A DNA stretch of 64,000 bases from JACRCT01 sp049841135. GTDB taxonomy: Bacteria; Myxococcota; Myxococcia; Myxococcales; UBA5297. A program made the position numbers and the translations under genes. Shown in pieces: positions 19,968 to 29,826 of this stretch (the first letter of the stretch is position 1; every line of letters begins with the position of its first letter). The stretch is taken from positions 2,542,001 through 2,606,000 of the forward strand of contig JASGHK010000004.1 in assembly GCA_049841135.1 (NCBI GenBank), read 5' to 3'. The notes below the pieces were generated by a model that ran no database searches, was not told where the DNA came from, and saw only the letters and a list, made by a program, of their open reading frames with translations.

Positions 19968-22900
19968 CTACTCGCATTGCCCGGCGGGGAAGAGGTCCTG
20001 GTACGAGTACTCGAGCTTGATCTTCACGTCCTCGAGCTTGGACCAGTCGATCTTCCGGTTCTCGCCGAGCTGCGGGTCGATGAGGAGGGTGTACTGCGAG
20101 GCCAGCGGCAGGCCGGAGAGCGAGACGTTGGTCGATCCCGACGGGAACTCGTTGATGCCCGCCACCGGGGAGACGCTGCGCCCCGGCGCGTGCAGCCGCG
20201 TCACCGCGCCGAACGAGGTGGACTCGCGGCCCATCGCGTCCAGGTACTCCTCCAGGCCCGGCTGGCAGGAGCGCAGCTCGCTCGAGCCGTCGTAGAGGAT
20301 CGACACGGTCGGCTGCCCGCTGCCCAGGTCCTTGCCCACCAGCTGCACGGAGATGGAGAAGGCCTTGGCGTTGCAGGCCGCGGCGAGGTTGGCGAAGTCG
20401 TTGAGCTTGACGTCGAAGGAGGCCGCCAGCACCGAGCGGCTCGAGAGCAGCCCGCCGATGGAGGAGTCGCTGGTGTAGCGCACGCGCTTGTCGATGGGGA
20501 CGTAGCCGCGCTCCAGGAGCTGGCGCAGCCGCTGCTCGGGGCTGAGCGTGGTGCCGGTGACCGGGTCGGTCATCGCCAGGGTCAGGCCCAACAGGTCGTC
20601 GCGCAGCGACAGCTCCGAGGTCTGCCGGCTGACCGGCCCGCCGCACTTGCCCTGCAGCCGCTCGACCTCGGCGGCGATGGCCTCCAGCTGGTAGGTGTTG
20701 CGCGCCAGGAGGATCTGCACGCGCTGGTCCATGAACGGGCGGACGGCCAGGTACTCCAGCGCGACCAGCCAGTCGAAGAGCTTGCTCTTGGCCCCCTGCA
20801 GGCGCCGCTCGGCCTGCTCGAGCCGGTTGGCCCAGGCGAAGACGGCCGTCGGGCTGCCGACGATGTTGTTGATCTCCGCGCGCTGCCGCTCCAGGTCCAG
20901 GAGGCGGGCGAGGCGCAGCTCCGATTGCTGGGCGACCTTGAGGTACTCCTGCAGGGCGATCATCGTGCCCAGCTCGGCCTGCGCGACCTGCATCTCCAGC
21001 CCCACCGCCTGCTCGAGCTGCTGCTTGAGCTGGGTGCGCCGGTCGTTGAGCTCGCCCAGGTCGCGCTGGTAGGCCAGGTCGGCCTCGACGCTCCTCTCCG
21101 CCATCGCCAGCAGCTCCTTGAGCGCCGCCTCGGCGTCCTTGTCGGCCTGGGCATCGACCTCGCACTCGGCCTCGAGCTGGGCGAGGTCCGCTTCGGTGAT
21201 GGCGTCGCCGAGGTCGTTGGCGTCCCGCAGCGCCTCCACCTTCGCATCGCTGAGCGCCCGCTGCTTGTCGGCGTTGACCTTCTGCACCTCGGCCGCGGTC
21301 TGCATCGCCAGCCCCGCGACCTGCAGCCCGCTGGAGATGCCCAGCCCGGTGATCATCGCGGCCATGCGCGCGGGGGAGGTGACGTCGGTGGAGGTGCCCA
21401 CCGTCTTGGGGAAGCCCTCGGCGATGGCCTCCGACCACTTCTCGGCGAGATTCCGCACCGCGGTACAGGCCCTCGGCGGTCATGCCCAGGGCGGTGGCGG
21501 ACTGCAGCATGCGGAAGCTGCTGTTGATGCCGCCGACGGTGATGGCGCCCCACTCGGCCATCGCCGCCTGGGTGCCCGCGATGTTCTCGCGGCGCAGCGT
21601 GTTGCGCTGGGCGAGGTTCTCCAGGAGCTTGCCCATCGACGTGGTGCGGTCGGCCTGCTGCTGCGCGATGGCGGCGTTCATCTGGTCGATCAGGCCCAGG
21701 CGGGCGGTGTTCGCGGCTTCCACCTGGAGGGCGAAGGCCTCGGTGGCCTCCAGGGCCAGCGCGCCGCTGGCGTTGTGGGCGCGCAGCTCTTCCTGGGCGC
21801 GGTTGTACGCGAGGATGGCGCCGCGGAAGTCGAGCAGGCGGCTGCCGGCCTCGGAGACGCTCTGCGCGCCGGCGTCGAAGCTCCCCACCTCGCTGGTCTC
21901 GTGGTCGATGAGGAAGCCGCAGCGGCCGGCGCCGGTGCGCACCAGGCAGGTCGGATCGCTCCAGGCGGTGCTGGCGGTGCAGCCCGTGGGCAGGCCGCAC
22001 AGCTCGACCAGCTCGGCGCGCACGTCGTTGATCTCGTTGTTCATCTTGTTGGTCAGCTCGGCCTGGCTGAGCGCCTCGCTCTGGGCCTCGGCGATGATTT
22101 GCCCCACCGCCTCGGCGGCCGAGGTGATCTCCGCCTTGGCTGCCTCGCGGCGCTCCTGGAGCAGCGTGGTGTTGTCGCTCGCGGGATCGACCGAGGTCGA
22201 GACCACCACCTCGGCGTCGCGGGCGTAGACCAGCTTGTCGAAGGGCTGCATCAGCGCCCCCAGGTCGCGCATGAGCTGGGCGAAGCCGGCGGCGAAGGTG
22301 CCGCTGGCGAAGCTGGCGCCGCTGTCCCGGTTGAAGTTGGTGAGCAGGCCGGCCACCAGGTACAGGTCGAACATGCGGCCGCTGACGAGGGCGGCCTTGG
22401 CCTTGCGGGTGGCGTCGTCCTGGTAGAGCTGGTTCCAGCGCGCCGCGGCCAGGGTCAGCGCGTCGGCGGCGCCGCGCCAGCTCTGCGACATCTCCAAGAG
22501 CAGCGTCTTGCGCGCGGCGACGGCGTCGGCGCCGCTGGCGGCGTGCGAGAGGACCGCCAGGCCGGCGTCGTCGAACTGCCCTCCGAGGACGCCCAGGTGG
22601 ACGTCGAGGACGTTGGTCGTCCACTCGCGCAGCAGCCGGTCGATGAGGTCCTTGACCGCGCTGGTGACGATGGCCGGGTAGTCGGAGGTCTTGAGCCAGT
22701 CGAGCCGGGTCTGGGCGTCGGTGTGGAAGGCGCCCATCTGCCGGCCGAGGAACGCCTCGCGCGAGGCATCCTGGAAGGCCACCACCAGGTCGGCGGTGGA
22801 GGGCAGGTCCTGCTCGAGCCCGGCGTAGGCGTAGGCGGCCAGCTCGCGCCCGCACAGCACCGCCGGGGTCGGGCGGCAGGCGCCGCCGGTGCCCGCGGCG

Positions 22901-24333
22901 CAGCGCTCCATGAAGTCCGCGAAGCTCTCGCCGCCGGGGTTGGTGTTGTCCAGGAACGCGGCGATCTGCCCGGCGGTGGTGTTGGCCTTGAGGCTCTCGC
23001 GCGCGAGCGCGATGGCGCAGGAGGCCTGCAGGTCGGTCGTGGCGGCCTTGAAGCCGGCCACGGTCTTCGTCGTGTCGCAGCCGTAGGTGGCGGCCCCGAG
23101 GGTGATCGCCGGGACGGCAGCGAGCAGCGTGTCGGAGCAGTCGCCGAGGGCGGGCACCGGCAGCAGCTTGGGGTCGCCCTCGTTCACGGTCTCGGGCGGG
23201 TTGATCTCGGTGTGGAGCGGGGCCGGGCCCGAGCGCCGAAGATCGATCGCCCCCTCGAAGACCACGTTGGCCGGCGCCCGCGGGCCCAGGTCGGGGCGCG
23301 CGTCGTACAGGCCGGTCCAGCGGTCGCTGATCTTGCCGATGAGCTCGCTCGTCCCGAAGGGCTCGACCTCCAGGCGGAGGGTGCGGCGCACCTGGCCGGC
23401 GAGGCCCGCGGCGGCGACGACGGAGTCGGTCCCCAGGTCGAACTCGCTGACGAAGACCGCGACCCAGCGGTTCACCGGCGGGCCCTCCCAGGTCAGCTTG
23501 CGCGTCATCGTCTCGGCGGTGCCGGCGGCGGCCGTCTTGGGGTGCGGCGAGAAGATCTTCTCCGGGCCCACCGGCAGCACCACGAAGGCCTCGGTCGCCT
23601 GCGAGAGCGAGGCGTCGGTGGGGTTGGTCACCAGGTAGAAGTCGAGCGGGATGCCGGTCTGGCCGAACTGGTCGAGCTTCGCCTGGCCGGCGTAGTAGCC
23701 CGACAGCGGCAGCTGCGGGATGAGCGAGAGGCGGAAGGCGCCGGCGGAGGTGATGACGTACACCTCGACGTCCTTGGGCTCCGCCGCGCCGGGGCTGGCC
23801 ATCCCGCTCTCGACCTCCAGCTCGAAGTCGGTGCTGCCCGAGGCCTGGCGGACCTTCTGCGGGTCGCCCAGGCCGTCGGTGCGCTCGATGCGGTAGCTGA
23901 GCACCCCCGCGGCGATGGCCGGGGCCACCTTCACCTGCACCTTGAGCGCGTCGGTGCCGGCGGCCACTTGCTGGACGCGCGCCGGGAGCGCGGTGAGCGC
24001 GGTGCCAGGCTCGACGTCGATGTCGCCCGCGCCGCCGCCCTTGCCGCCGCCGCCGCCGCCGAGGCAGCGCCCGCGCTCGCTGCAGGTGGCGCCCGCCGCG
24101 CCGCAGTCGGACGGCTGGGCGCACTGCCGGGCGCACCCGCCCTGGAAGCAGAACGTGCCCGCCTTGCAGTCCGAGTCGAGCGCGCAGGCGGCTGGGGAGG
24201 CGAAGGCCAGCGGCGCGCGCGGCGTCGCCTTCACGTCGGTGGTGAAGTCGGGCTTGGGGTTCTCCTGCTTGCTGGGGCAGCCCGCGAGGGCGAACGCTGC
24301 GAGCGCGGCCGGAACCAGACGCCTGAAGGTCAT
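19968..24333 (-). CDS. Very large coiled-coil lipoprotein of unknown function
   Basis: About 1,455 residues after repair of one shift at 21449-21453 (upstream ..EGLYRGAE, downstream LAEKWSEAIAEG; GAAGATCTC restores both). ATG 24333 follows GGGAGA; lipobox ALAGC (Cys19). Residues ~45-100 hold a Cys-rich pair (CALDSDCKAGTFCFQGGC, CSERGRCLGG) and a Gly linker. Ig-like strands follow to ~400, then a long alpha-helical part (~500-1,250) with heptad-like Ala/Leu/Glu/Gln stretches (ERRTQL-type, QLEQAVGLEMQVAQAELG) that should form coiled coil. The last ~200 residues are beta-rich (SFDVKLNDFANLAAACNAKA, VSLSGLPLASQYTLLIDP). Segments around residues 970-1,150 recall helical bundles of pore-forming or phage-tail-like proteins, but I cannot name a family. 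It is divergent from the sensor kinase gene. Confidence 0.7.
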
Positions 24334-24391
24334 GGGATCTCCCGTGAAGCGGTTCGCGCGTGACGGTACCGAGCAGCGCCGGCGCTGTATG

Positions 24392-24405
24392 CCCGGAAAA
24401 TCCCC
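24392..24405. promoter_or_regulatory. Candidate operator CCCGGAAAATCCCC upstream of the kinase gene
   Basis: An A-tract flanked by G/C half-sites in a GC-rich region, between the divergent lipoprotein and kinase genes. A similar site in the opposite orientation (GAGGGTTTTCCCGGAC, 25742-25757) precedes the response regulator gene. Binding by that regulator is an inference. Confidence 0.3.
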
Positions 24406-24440
24406 TACAGGTGCCGGCCCGGCTTCTCGGGAGCTGGGGC

Positions 24441-25724
24441 GTGTGCTTCGATGCCCCCATGCCCTCCTCGCCCCCGCCGCCCGCCCTCGCCGCTCGGGGC
24501 GCCCCGCCCGTGTCGCTGGACGAATGGCGCCCCTGGGCGACGCACGTGACGCTGGTGGCGGCGGTGGTGGCCGACCTGCCGGCGCTGGTGGCCGGCGTCC
24601 TGCGCGACACCGCCTGGGGCCTGCGGGTGGTGTACGTGGGCACGTACGGCCTGGTGCTGGCAATGGCGCTGGCGCGGCGCCTCGACTACCGCGTGCGCGC
24701 CGCCTTCCTGATCGCCATGGGCTACGGGGTGGCGATGATCGGCCTGGCGCGGTTGGGGCTGGGGGGCAGCGGCCGCACCCTCCTGTTCGCCTTGCCGCTC
24801 CTGGGCCTCCTGCTCGTCGGTCGCCGCTTGGGCGCGGCGTGCCTGGCGTTCGCGGTCCTCACCTACTTCGTCTTCACCGTCCTGGCCTGGAAGGGGCTGC
24901 TCCCCGAGCCGCCGCCGCAGGTCGAGGGCATGGCCTGGCTGAGGCACGGGGTCTTCTCCTTGATCGCGCTCCTGCCCCTGGCCGTGCTGCTGGAGCGGGC
25001 GCTCGCGTTCCAGGAGCGCGCGCTGGTCCGCGCCCAGGTCGCCTCGGAGCGGCTGGCGGTCGCCGCCGAGGAGCGGCGCCGGCTGGAGCTGGAGGTCATC
25101 GAGGTCTCGGAGCGCGAGCAGCGGCGGGTGGGGCACGAGCTGCACGACGGGCTCTGCCAGCAGCTGACCGCCAGCCTGCTCTCGGCGCGCCTGCTCGAGC
25201 GCGCCCTGGCCACGCGCACGGCGCCGGAGGCGGACCAGGCTGGGGCCCTGGCGGAGCTGGTTGACGCGACGCTCGCCGACGCGCGCTCGCTCTCGCGAGG
25301 CCTGAGCCCCGGCCCGCTGCCGCCGGGCGGGCTGGGACCCGCGCTGCGCGACCTGGCCCGACAGATCCGCGAGACCGTCGAGGTGGACTGCGAGCTCGAG
25401 GGCGCGGGCGCTCCCTCGCTGGGGGGCGCGGCGGCGACGCAGCTCTACCGCATCGCGCAGGAGGCGACCCAGAACGCGGTCAAGCACGCCGGGGCCGGGC
25501 GGATCACGCTGGAGCTCTCCGAGGAAGGGGCGGAGGTGCGGCTCGCCGTGCGCGACGACGGCAAGGGCCTGCTCCCCGAGGCGGCGCCGGGGCTGGGCAT
25601 GCGCTCGATGCTGGGACGGGCGGTGTCGGTGGGCGGCACCTTGGAGATCGGGCGTGCGCCAGGCGGGGGCACCTCCGTCGTCTGCCGCGTGCCCAAGGCC
25701 GCGGTGGCCCTGGCCGGCTCCTGA
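24441..25724 (+). CDS. Membrane sensor histidine kinase, NarL-type (HisKA_3)
   Basis: Autophosphorylating sensor for the response regulator encoded next. GTG 24441 is chosen because GGGAG lies 7 bases upstream; ATG 24459 in the same frame has no ribosome site. From that start it has 427 residues: about five membrane helices (residues ~35-190) with very short loops, so sensing is probably within or close to the membrane; a helical linker; the HisKA_3 H-box EREQRRVGHELHDGLCQQL (phospho-His in LHDGL, ~residue 230); and a HATPase_c domain with N-box IAQEATQNAVKHA and G-boxes DDGKG and GLGM. The signal is unknown. It is followed after about 100 bases by its cognate regulator on the same strand. 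Confidence 0.85.
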   Translation: MCFDAPMPSSPPPPALAARGAPPVSLDEWRPWATHVTLVAAVVADLPALVAGVLRDTAWGLRVVYVGTYGLVLAMALARRLDYRVRAAFLIAMGYGVAMIGLARLGLGGSGRTLLFALPLLGLLLVGRRLGAACLAFAVLTYFVFTVLAWKGLLPEPPPQVEGMAWLRHGVFSLIALLPLAVLLERALAFQERALVRAQVASERLAVAAEERRRLELEVIEVSEREQRRVGHELHDGLCQQLTASLLSARLLERALATRTAPEADQAGALAELVDATLADARSLSRGLSPGPLPPGGLGPALRDLARQIRETVEVDCELEGAGAPSLGGAAATQLYRIAQEATQNAVKHAGAGRITLELSEEGAEVRLAVRDDGKGLLPEAAPGLGMRSMLGRAVSVGGTLEIGRAPGGGTSVVCRVPKAAVALAGS

Positions 25725-25741
25725 GGCAGCCGGGAACGCGC

Positions 25742-25757
25742 GAGGGTTTTCCCGGAC
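25742..25757. promoter_or_regulatory. Candidate operator GAGGGTTTTCCCGGAC upstream of the regulator gene
   Basis: The reverse complement (GTCCGGGAAAACCCTC) resembles the site at 24392-24405. It lies between kinase stop and regulator start, where autoregulation would act. Confidence 0.3.
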
Positions 25758-25822
25758 AGACAGTGCGTGTCCGATTTGGAAGGATGGCCGGCTTTCGAGG
25801 AGCGGACCGGAACGAGGGCTGG

Positions 25823-26485
25823 ATGGAAGCTGCGGCGCCAGCGCTGAAGGTGTTCGTCGTCGACGACCACCCCGTGATGCGGCAGGGCATCGGCGTCCTG
25901 CTGCAGCAGGCGGGGATCACCGTCGTCGGCAGCGCGGCGACCGTCGCCGACGCCCTCTCCGGCATCCGCCAGACCCGCCCCCACGTCGTGCTGGTGGACC
26001 TTGGCTTGGGCGCCGAGGACGGCCAGGTGCTGCTGCGCGAGCTGTCCGGCGACCCGCGCGGGCCGCGGCGCCTGGTGTACTCGATGAACGAGGACGCCGC
26101 GAGCGTGGAGCAGTCGCTGGCCGCGGGGGCCAGCGGGTACGTGACCAAGGGGGAGGTCTGGGAGACCCTGGTCGCGGCGCTGCGCGCGGTCGCCGGCGGG
26201 GAGCGCTACCTGAGCCCGCGGGCCATCCGCGCCCTCGACGCGCCGCCGGGCGCTTCCGCGTCCTCGCCGGCCGCGCCCGCGCCTGTCGGCGCCGAGGAGC
26301 TGAGCGGCCGCGAGCGCGAGGTGTTCCAGTTCCTGGGCGAGGGCCTCTCGACCACGGAGATCGGAGTGCGGCTCGAGGTCAGCCCGCGCACCGTCGAGTC
26401 CTACTGCGCGCGGCTGCAGGAGAAGCTGGGCTTGTCGGGCATGCGCGCGCTGCGCCGGCTCGCCATCGGGGCGCGCCAGCGCTGA
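25823..26485 (+). CDS. NarL/FixJ-family response regulator
   Basis: DNA-binding partner of the upstream kinase, 220 residues from ATG 25823 (GAGGG 4 bases upstream). Alternative in-frame starts at 25784 and 25763 would add 13-20 residues without conserved content. Receiver domain: acidic pair VVDDHP, phospho-acceptor Asp59 in VLVDLGLG, Lys in GYVTKG. An Ala/Pro-rich linker (SASSPAAPAPVG) leads to a LuxR-type helix-turn-helix: LSGREREVFQFLGEGLSTTE, VSPRTVESYCARLQEKLGL. Note the VDLGLG in place of the usual VDLxMP. Targets are unknown; the repeated A-tract motif around both genes suggests autoregulation. Confidence 0.88.
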   Translation: MEAAAPALKVFVVDDHPVMRQGIGVLLQQAGITVVGSAATVADALSGIRQTRPHVVLVDLGLGAEDGQVLLRELSGDPRGPRRLVYSMNEDAASVEQSLAAGASGYVTKGEVWETLVAALRAVAGGERYLSPRAIRALDAPPGASASSPAAPAPVGAEELSGREREVFQFLGEGLSTTEIGVRLEVSPRTVESYCARLQEKLGLSGMRALRRLAIGARQR

Positions 26486-26511
26486 GCAGCTCGGCTGCAC
26501 GACCTGGAAGG

Positions 26512-28588
26512 TCAGAGCGCGAGGAGCTTCGCGCCGCGGGTGGCGTCGAAGCGCGGGTCGATCACCTCGCGCAAGAAGCGCCGCCAGGCTGGGAGGTCGC
26601 GGGTTCGCAGCCGGTGGAGGTGCTCGCCGGAGAAGCAGTAGAGGCACGCGAAGTCCTCGACCTTGGTCACCGCCGCGACGACGTCCCACTGCCCTCGCCA
26701 GTCCACCAGGAAGCGGTCGCCAAAGTAGGGCAGGCCGAACAGGAGCCAGTCGGAGACCAGCATCGTCACCGACGCGGGTTCGCCCTCGTCGCGCTCGTCC
26801 CTGGCGATTCTTGAACCGGAGCCTGGCGTCGAGGCCGGCGCGCAGGACCGCCTCCCGCAGCCAGGTGACGAAGCGCCGGAAGGCGAAGGCGTCGCCGTCG
26901 ACGGCGGCGCGGGCCTCGGGGTTCCAGGCGTCGACCCTCAGCACCGTCACCGGCGACCCGCCCTCGGGAGCGACCAGGTCGATCGACGGCAGGCTGAAGG
27001 GCCGGCGCGCCAGGTCGTCGCGCAGCAGCACCGCCCACCCGTCCACGCAGTAGACGGCCAGCGGCTTGGGGGCGATGACCTTCTCCCGCGAGGTGTCGAC
27101 CTGGACCCCGGCGGCCTCCAGGGTCGCTTTGGGGTCCGGAGGCGACTTCGCCGGCGCGCTCGAAGCCGCGATCCGCTCCAGCAGCTCCGCGCACTTCTTC
27201 CCCTTGAGGGCCTTGAGGCGCTTCGCCGCGGCGTCCAGGGCCGGTTCGTCAAAGGGCGGGACGGGGATGGTCCCCGGCGGGCCCTGCTCCAGCCGCTGCT
27301 CGACGAGCTCGACCAGCGGGAAGTAGCCCGGGAAGGCGGGGAGGCAGCCGTCCTCCGCGTACGCCTCGAGCCCGTTGCGCTCGGCCTGGTGCTTCAGGTT
27401 CGCGTCGAGCCAGGCCTTGAACGTCGCGAGGATGGCGTCGACGTCGCGGCGCTCCTCGTCATTGGCGGGCCCCGGGCGGTCCAGCCCGTGGGGCCCCAAG
27501 AAGCCCAGGGGAAGCACCTCTCCTCGCCTCTCCAGGTCCTCGAAGGGCTCCGGCTCCGGGGCGCCGGTCGCCCGCGCGTCGATGCGGATCGCCGCCTGTC
27601 CGAAGTCCTGCAGGCCGACGTCGGGAGGAAAGACGGCGACGGTGCTGAACTTCACCGCGCCCTCGCCCAGCGGCACCTCGAGCGAGTAGTCCTTCAGCGC
27701 GCGCGGCAGGGCCTCCTGCATCCAGGTCATCAAGCAGCCGGGAGCCGGAGGGCGGAGCGCGGCGACGAGCAGGTGCTCGGCGGCGCTTTGCTCGCTCATC
27801 CCGTCGGTGCCGACCTTGGCCAGCTCGGCCGCCAGCGCCGCCAAGGCCTGCAGGAACCTGGGCTTCGCCTGCTCGTTGGAAGGCAGCACCCTCCAACCCG
27901 CCACGTTGCCTTCGTTGTCGCTGCGCTGCGCTCTCCAGGCCACCGGCGCGGCGTCGCCGAGCTCGAGCGTGAGCCGGAAGCCGTAGTCGACCCACCCGCG
28001 GGTCGGGTCCAGGGTCAGCGTGTCGAAGAAGGCGCTCTCGACGACCACCGTCGCGCCGGGGACGCTCGCGCGAAGGCCCTTGAGCCACCCGCCCCCGCTG
28101 GCGAGGACCTCTCCGAGCGAGCCCGGGAGCATGGGCTTGGGTGGAAAGTACCTCTGCACGGCTGCGTTGAGCCTGGCGTTGAGCGCGTCCCAGAGTCCGT
28201 GATCCAGCAGGGGTAGAGGCGCCAGCCCCGAATACTTGCGCGCGGCCTGCACGGTCCCGGCGTCGCCGTACGTGTAGCAGACGGGGACCTGCAGCTCCTG
28301 GCCAGAGGCGGTCGAGTCCCCCACGGCCCGGAGCGCGGCGACGCTCACCTCGCGCCGGGGAGCCTTCACCTCGTCGACTACCTTCAGCACCTGCCAGAAG
28401 GCGACCGCCCCGCGGTTGCCGTACAGCGCGACCTTGACCGGGGTCTCGTCGCCGAAGTGCGACACGAAGGCCGCGCGGGCCGCGTCGGAGAGCTCACGCT
28501 CGAGATCCTCGCGGGCGCCCTTGCCGGTCCGCACGAGCTCGTCGACGAATCGCTTCAGGAGGATGGATTGGCAGGCCATGGCGGGCAT
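26512..28588 (-). CDS. Protein of unknown function, 692 residues
   Basis: Reconstructed across one shift at 26806-26810: the upstream frame ends ..GLDARLRFK and the downstream frame continues IARDERDEGEPASVTMLVSD; GAAGATCGCC would join them. Start is ATG 28588 or 28579 (MACQSILLKRFVDELVRTG); neither has a strong ribosome site. No signal peptide or membrane helix. The composition is that of a soluble enzyme-like or phage-neighbour-like protein, with blocks such as TVVVESAFFDTLTLDPTRGW, GTIPVPPFDEPALDAAAKRL and AVYCVDGWAVLLRDDLARR. The last 100 residues contain WLLFGLPYFGDRFLVDWRG and LYCFSGEHLHRLR. I recognise no family. It converges with the regulator gene and is divergent from the next operon. 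Confidence 0.65.
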
Positions 28589-28746
28589 GCTAGCCGAGCC
28601 GGGATTTGGAATGCCTGCCCGTCGGCGCTGCCTCCCTCGCGCGCCAATTCCGCAAGCCTCCTGCGCCATTGGCCCACCCTCTTGGCCTACCTCGGTCGAC
28701 GGGTGTCCAGCTTCTTCTTCGCAGGTGCTCGGCCCTCTCGCCCATA

Positions 28747-28775
28747 TTGACCGCGACGGCTCCGGCGGATTGAAT
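28747..28775 (+). promoter_or_regulatory. Possible sigma-70-type promoter
   Basis: TTGACC (28747-28752), a 17-base spacer and TTGAAT (28770-28775), ending 26 bases before ATG 28802. Both boxes are partial matches to TTGACA and TATAAT. This lies in the 213-base gap between divergent genes. Confidence 0.35.
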
Positions 28776-28801
28776 CCCCTGCCTTCTCGGAGGGGTACTT
28801 C

Positions 28802-29824
28802 ATGAGCCGCCACTCGCTACTTCGGTGCACGCTGAGCCTGAGCCTCGCGCTCGGCGCCCTGACCACAGCCCGCCAGGCTCGAGGGGAGGAGACTCGCCGC
28901 GCGGCGCGGGTCGCGGTGGTGGACGTCAAGGCCATCGGCAGCTGCGACCCCAAGTCGGTCGCCCCGCTGTCCGCGCTCGTCAGCTCCGAGGCTGCGCGCT
29001 TGCCGGTCAAGGTGGTCGCCGGCTCCGACCTGCAGGCCCTGCTCGGGTTCGAGAAGCAGAAGGCGCTGCTCGGATGCTCCGACAATTCCTGCCTCGCCGA
29101 GATCGGAGGGGCGCTGGGAGTCGACTACTTGCTCACCAGCGAGGTCGGCGAGGTTGGCGGGCGCTGGCTGCTATCGCTCGCCCTGCTCGACGTCAAGAGG
29201 GGCGCCGCAGTCGCTCGGCTCACCAAGAAGGCCAAGAGCCAGGCCGATCTGGTGGAGGTGGTGGGAGAAGCCGTGGAGGAGCTCTTCAAGGCCATCCCGG
29301 CAGGCAAGCTCGCGACGAAGCGCGAAGCGGCGCCCGAAAAAACCGAGCCGGCCAAGGCGGCTGCCGGGGCACAGCCCACGCCGACTGCCGCCAAGGCAGA
29401 GGCGACGGCTCCTCCCGTGGAGCCCGCGCCTGCAGCCCAGGTGACGCCCCGGGTGACCGCGACCTCTCCCAGCCCGGGCAGCAGCGCACGCACCGCCGGC
29501 TTTGCTCTGCTGGGAGGTGGCGCCGCCCTCGCCATCGGCGGGGCGGTCAGCGGTGTCCTGGCCCTCACCGAAAAGTCCGCGGCCTTGCAGGACAAGCAGA
29601 ACGGGGTTCCCCTGAGCACGCTCCAGGCGGACGCCAACAAGATCAAGACCGAGGCGATGGTCGCCGACGTGCTCTACGCCGCGGGGATCGTGGCCGGGGC
29701 CGTCGGGCTCGTGTTGGTGCTGACCAGTTCGTCGAGCAGCGGGCAGCCACCCGCAGCTTCGGCCCAAGTCGGTCTCGCGCCCATCGCCGGTGGCGGTGCG
29801 GTCATCCTCTCGGGAGGGTTCTAG
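28802..29824 (+). CDS. Exported myxobacterial protein with C-terminal membrane helices
   Basis: Envelope protein of 340 residues. ATG 28802 has GGAGGGG 6 bases upstream; the signal peptide ends near ARG (residue ~27). Residues ~30-170 form a domain with RVAVVDVKAIG, a GCSDNSCLAEIGGALGVDYL motif with a Cys pair, and LLSLALLDVKRG; this looks like the nucleotide-fold-like N-domain seen in TolB/CsgG-type exported proteins of Myxococcota, but the match is by eye. A Pro/Ala/Lys-rich linker (~175-225) leads to two hydrophobic helices (FALLGGGAALAIGGAVSGVL and VLYAAGIVAGAVGLVLVL). It is followed after two bases by a lipoprotein gene, so the two are one transcription unit. Confidence 0.75.
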   Translation: MSRHSLLRCTLSLSLALGALTTARQARGEETRRAARVAVVDVKAIGSCDPKSVAPLSALVSSEAARLPVKVVAGSDLQALLGFEKQKALLGCSDNSCLAEIGGALGVDYLLTSEVGEVGGRWLLSLALLDVKRGAAVARLTKKAKSQADLVEVVGEAVEELFKAIPAGKLATKREAAPEKTEPAKAAAGAQPTPTAAKAEATAPPVEPAPAAQVTPRVTATSPSPGSSARTAGFALLGGGAALAIGGAVSGVLALTEKSAALQDKQNGVPLSTLQADANKIKTEAMVADVLYAAGIVAGAVGLVLVLTSSSSSGQPPAASAQVGLAPIAGGGAVILSGGF

Positions 29825-29826
29825 CC

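Noticed and set aside
24360..24440. Upstream start for the histidine kinase
   Set aside because: No ribosome site, and the added residues would read through the candidate operator at 24392-24405.
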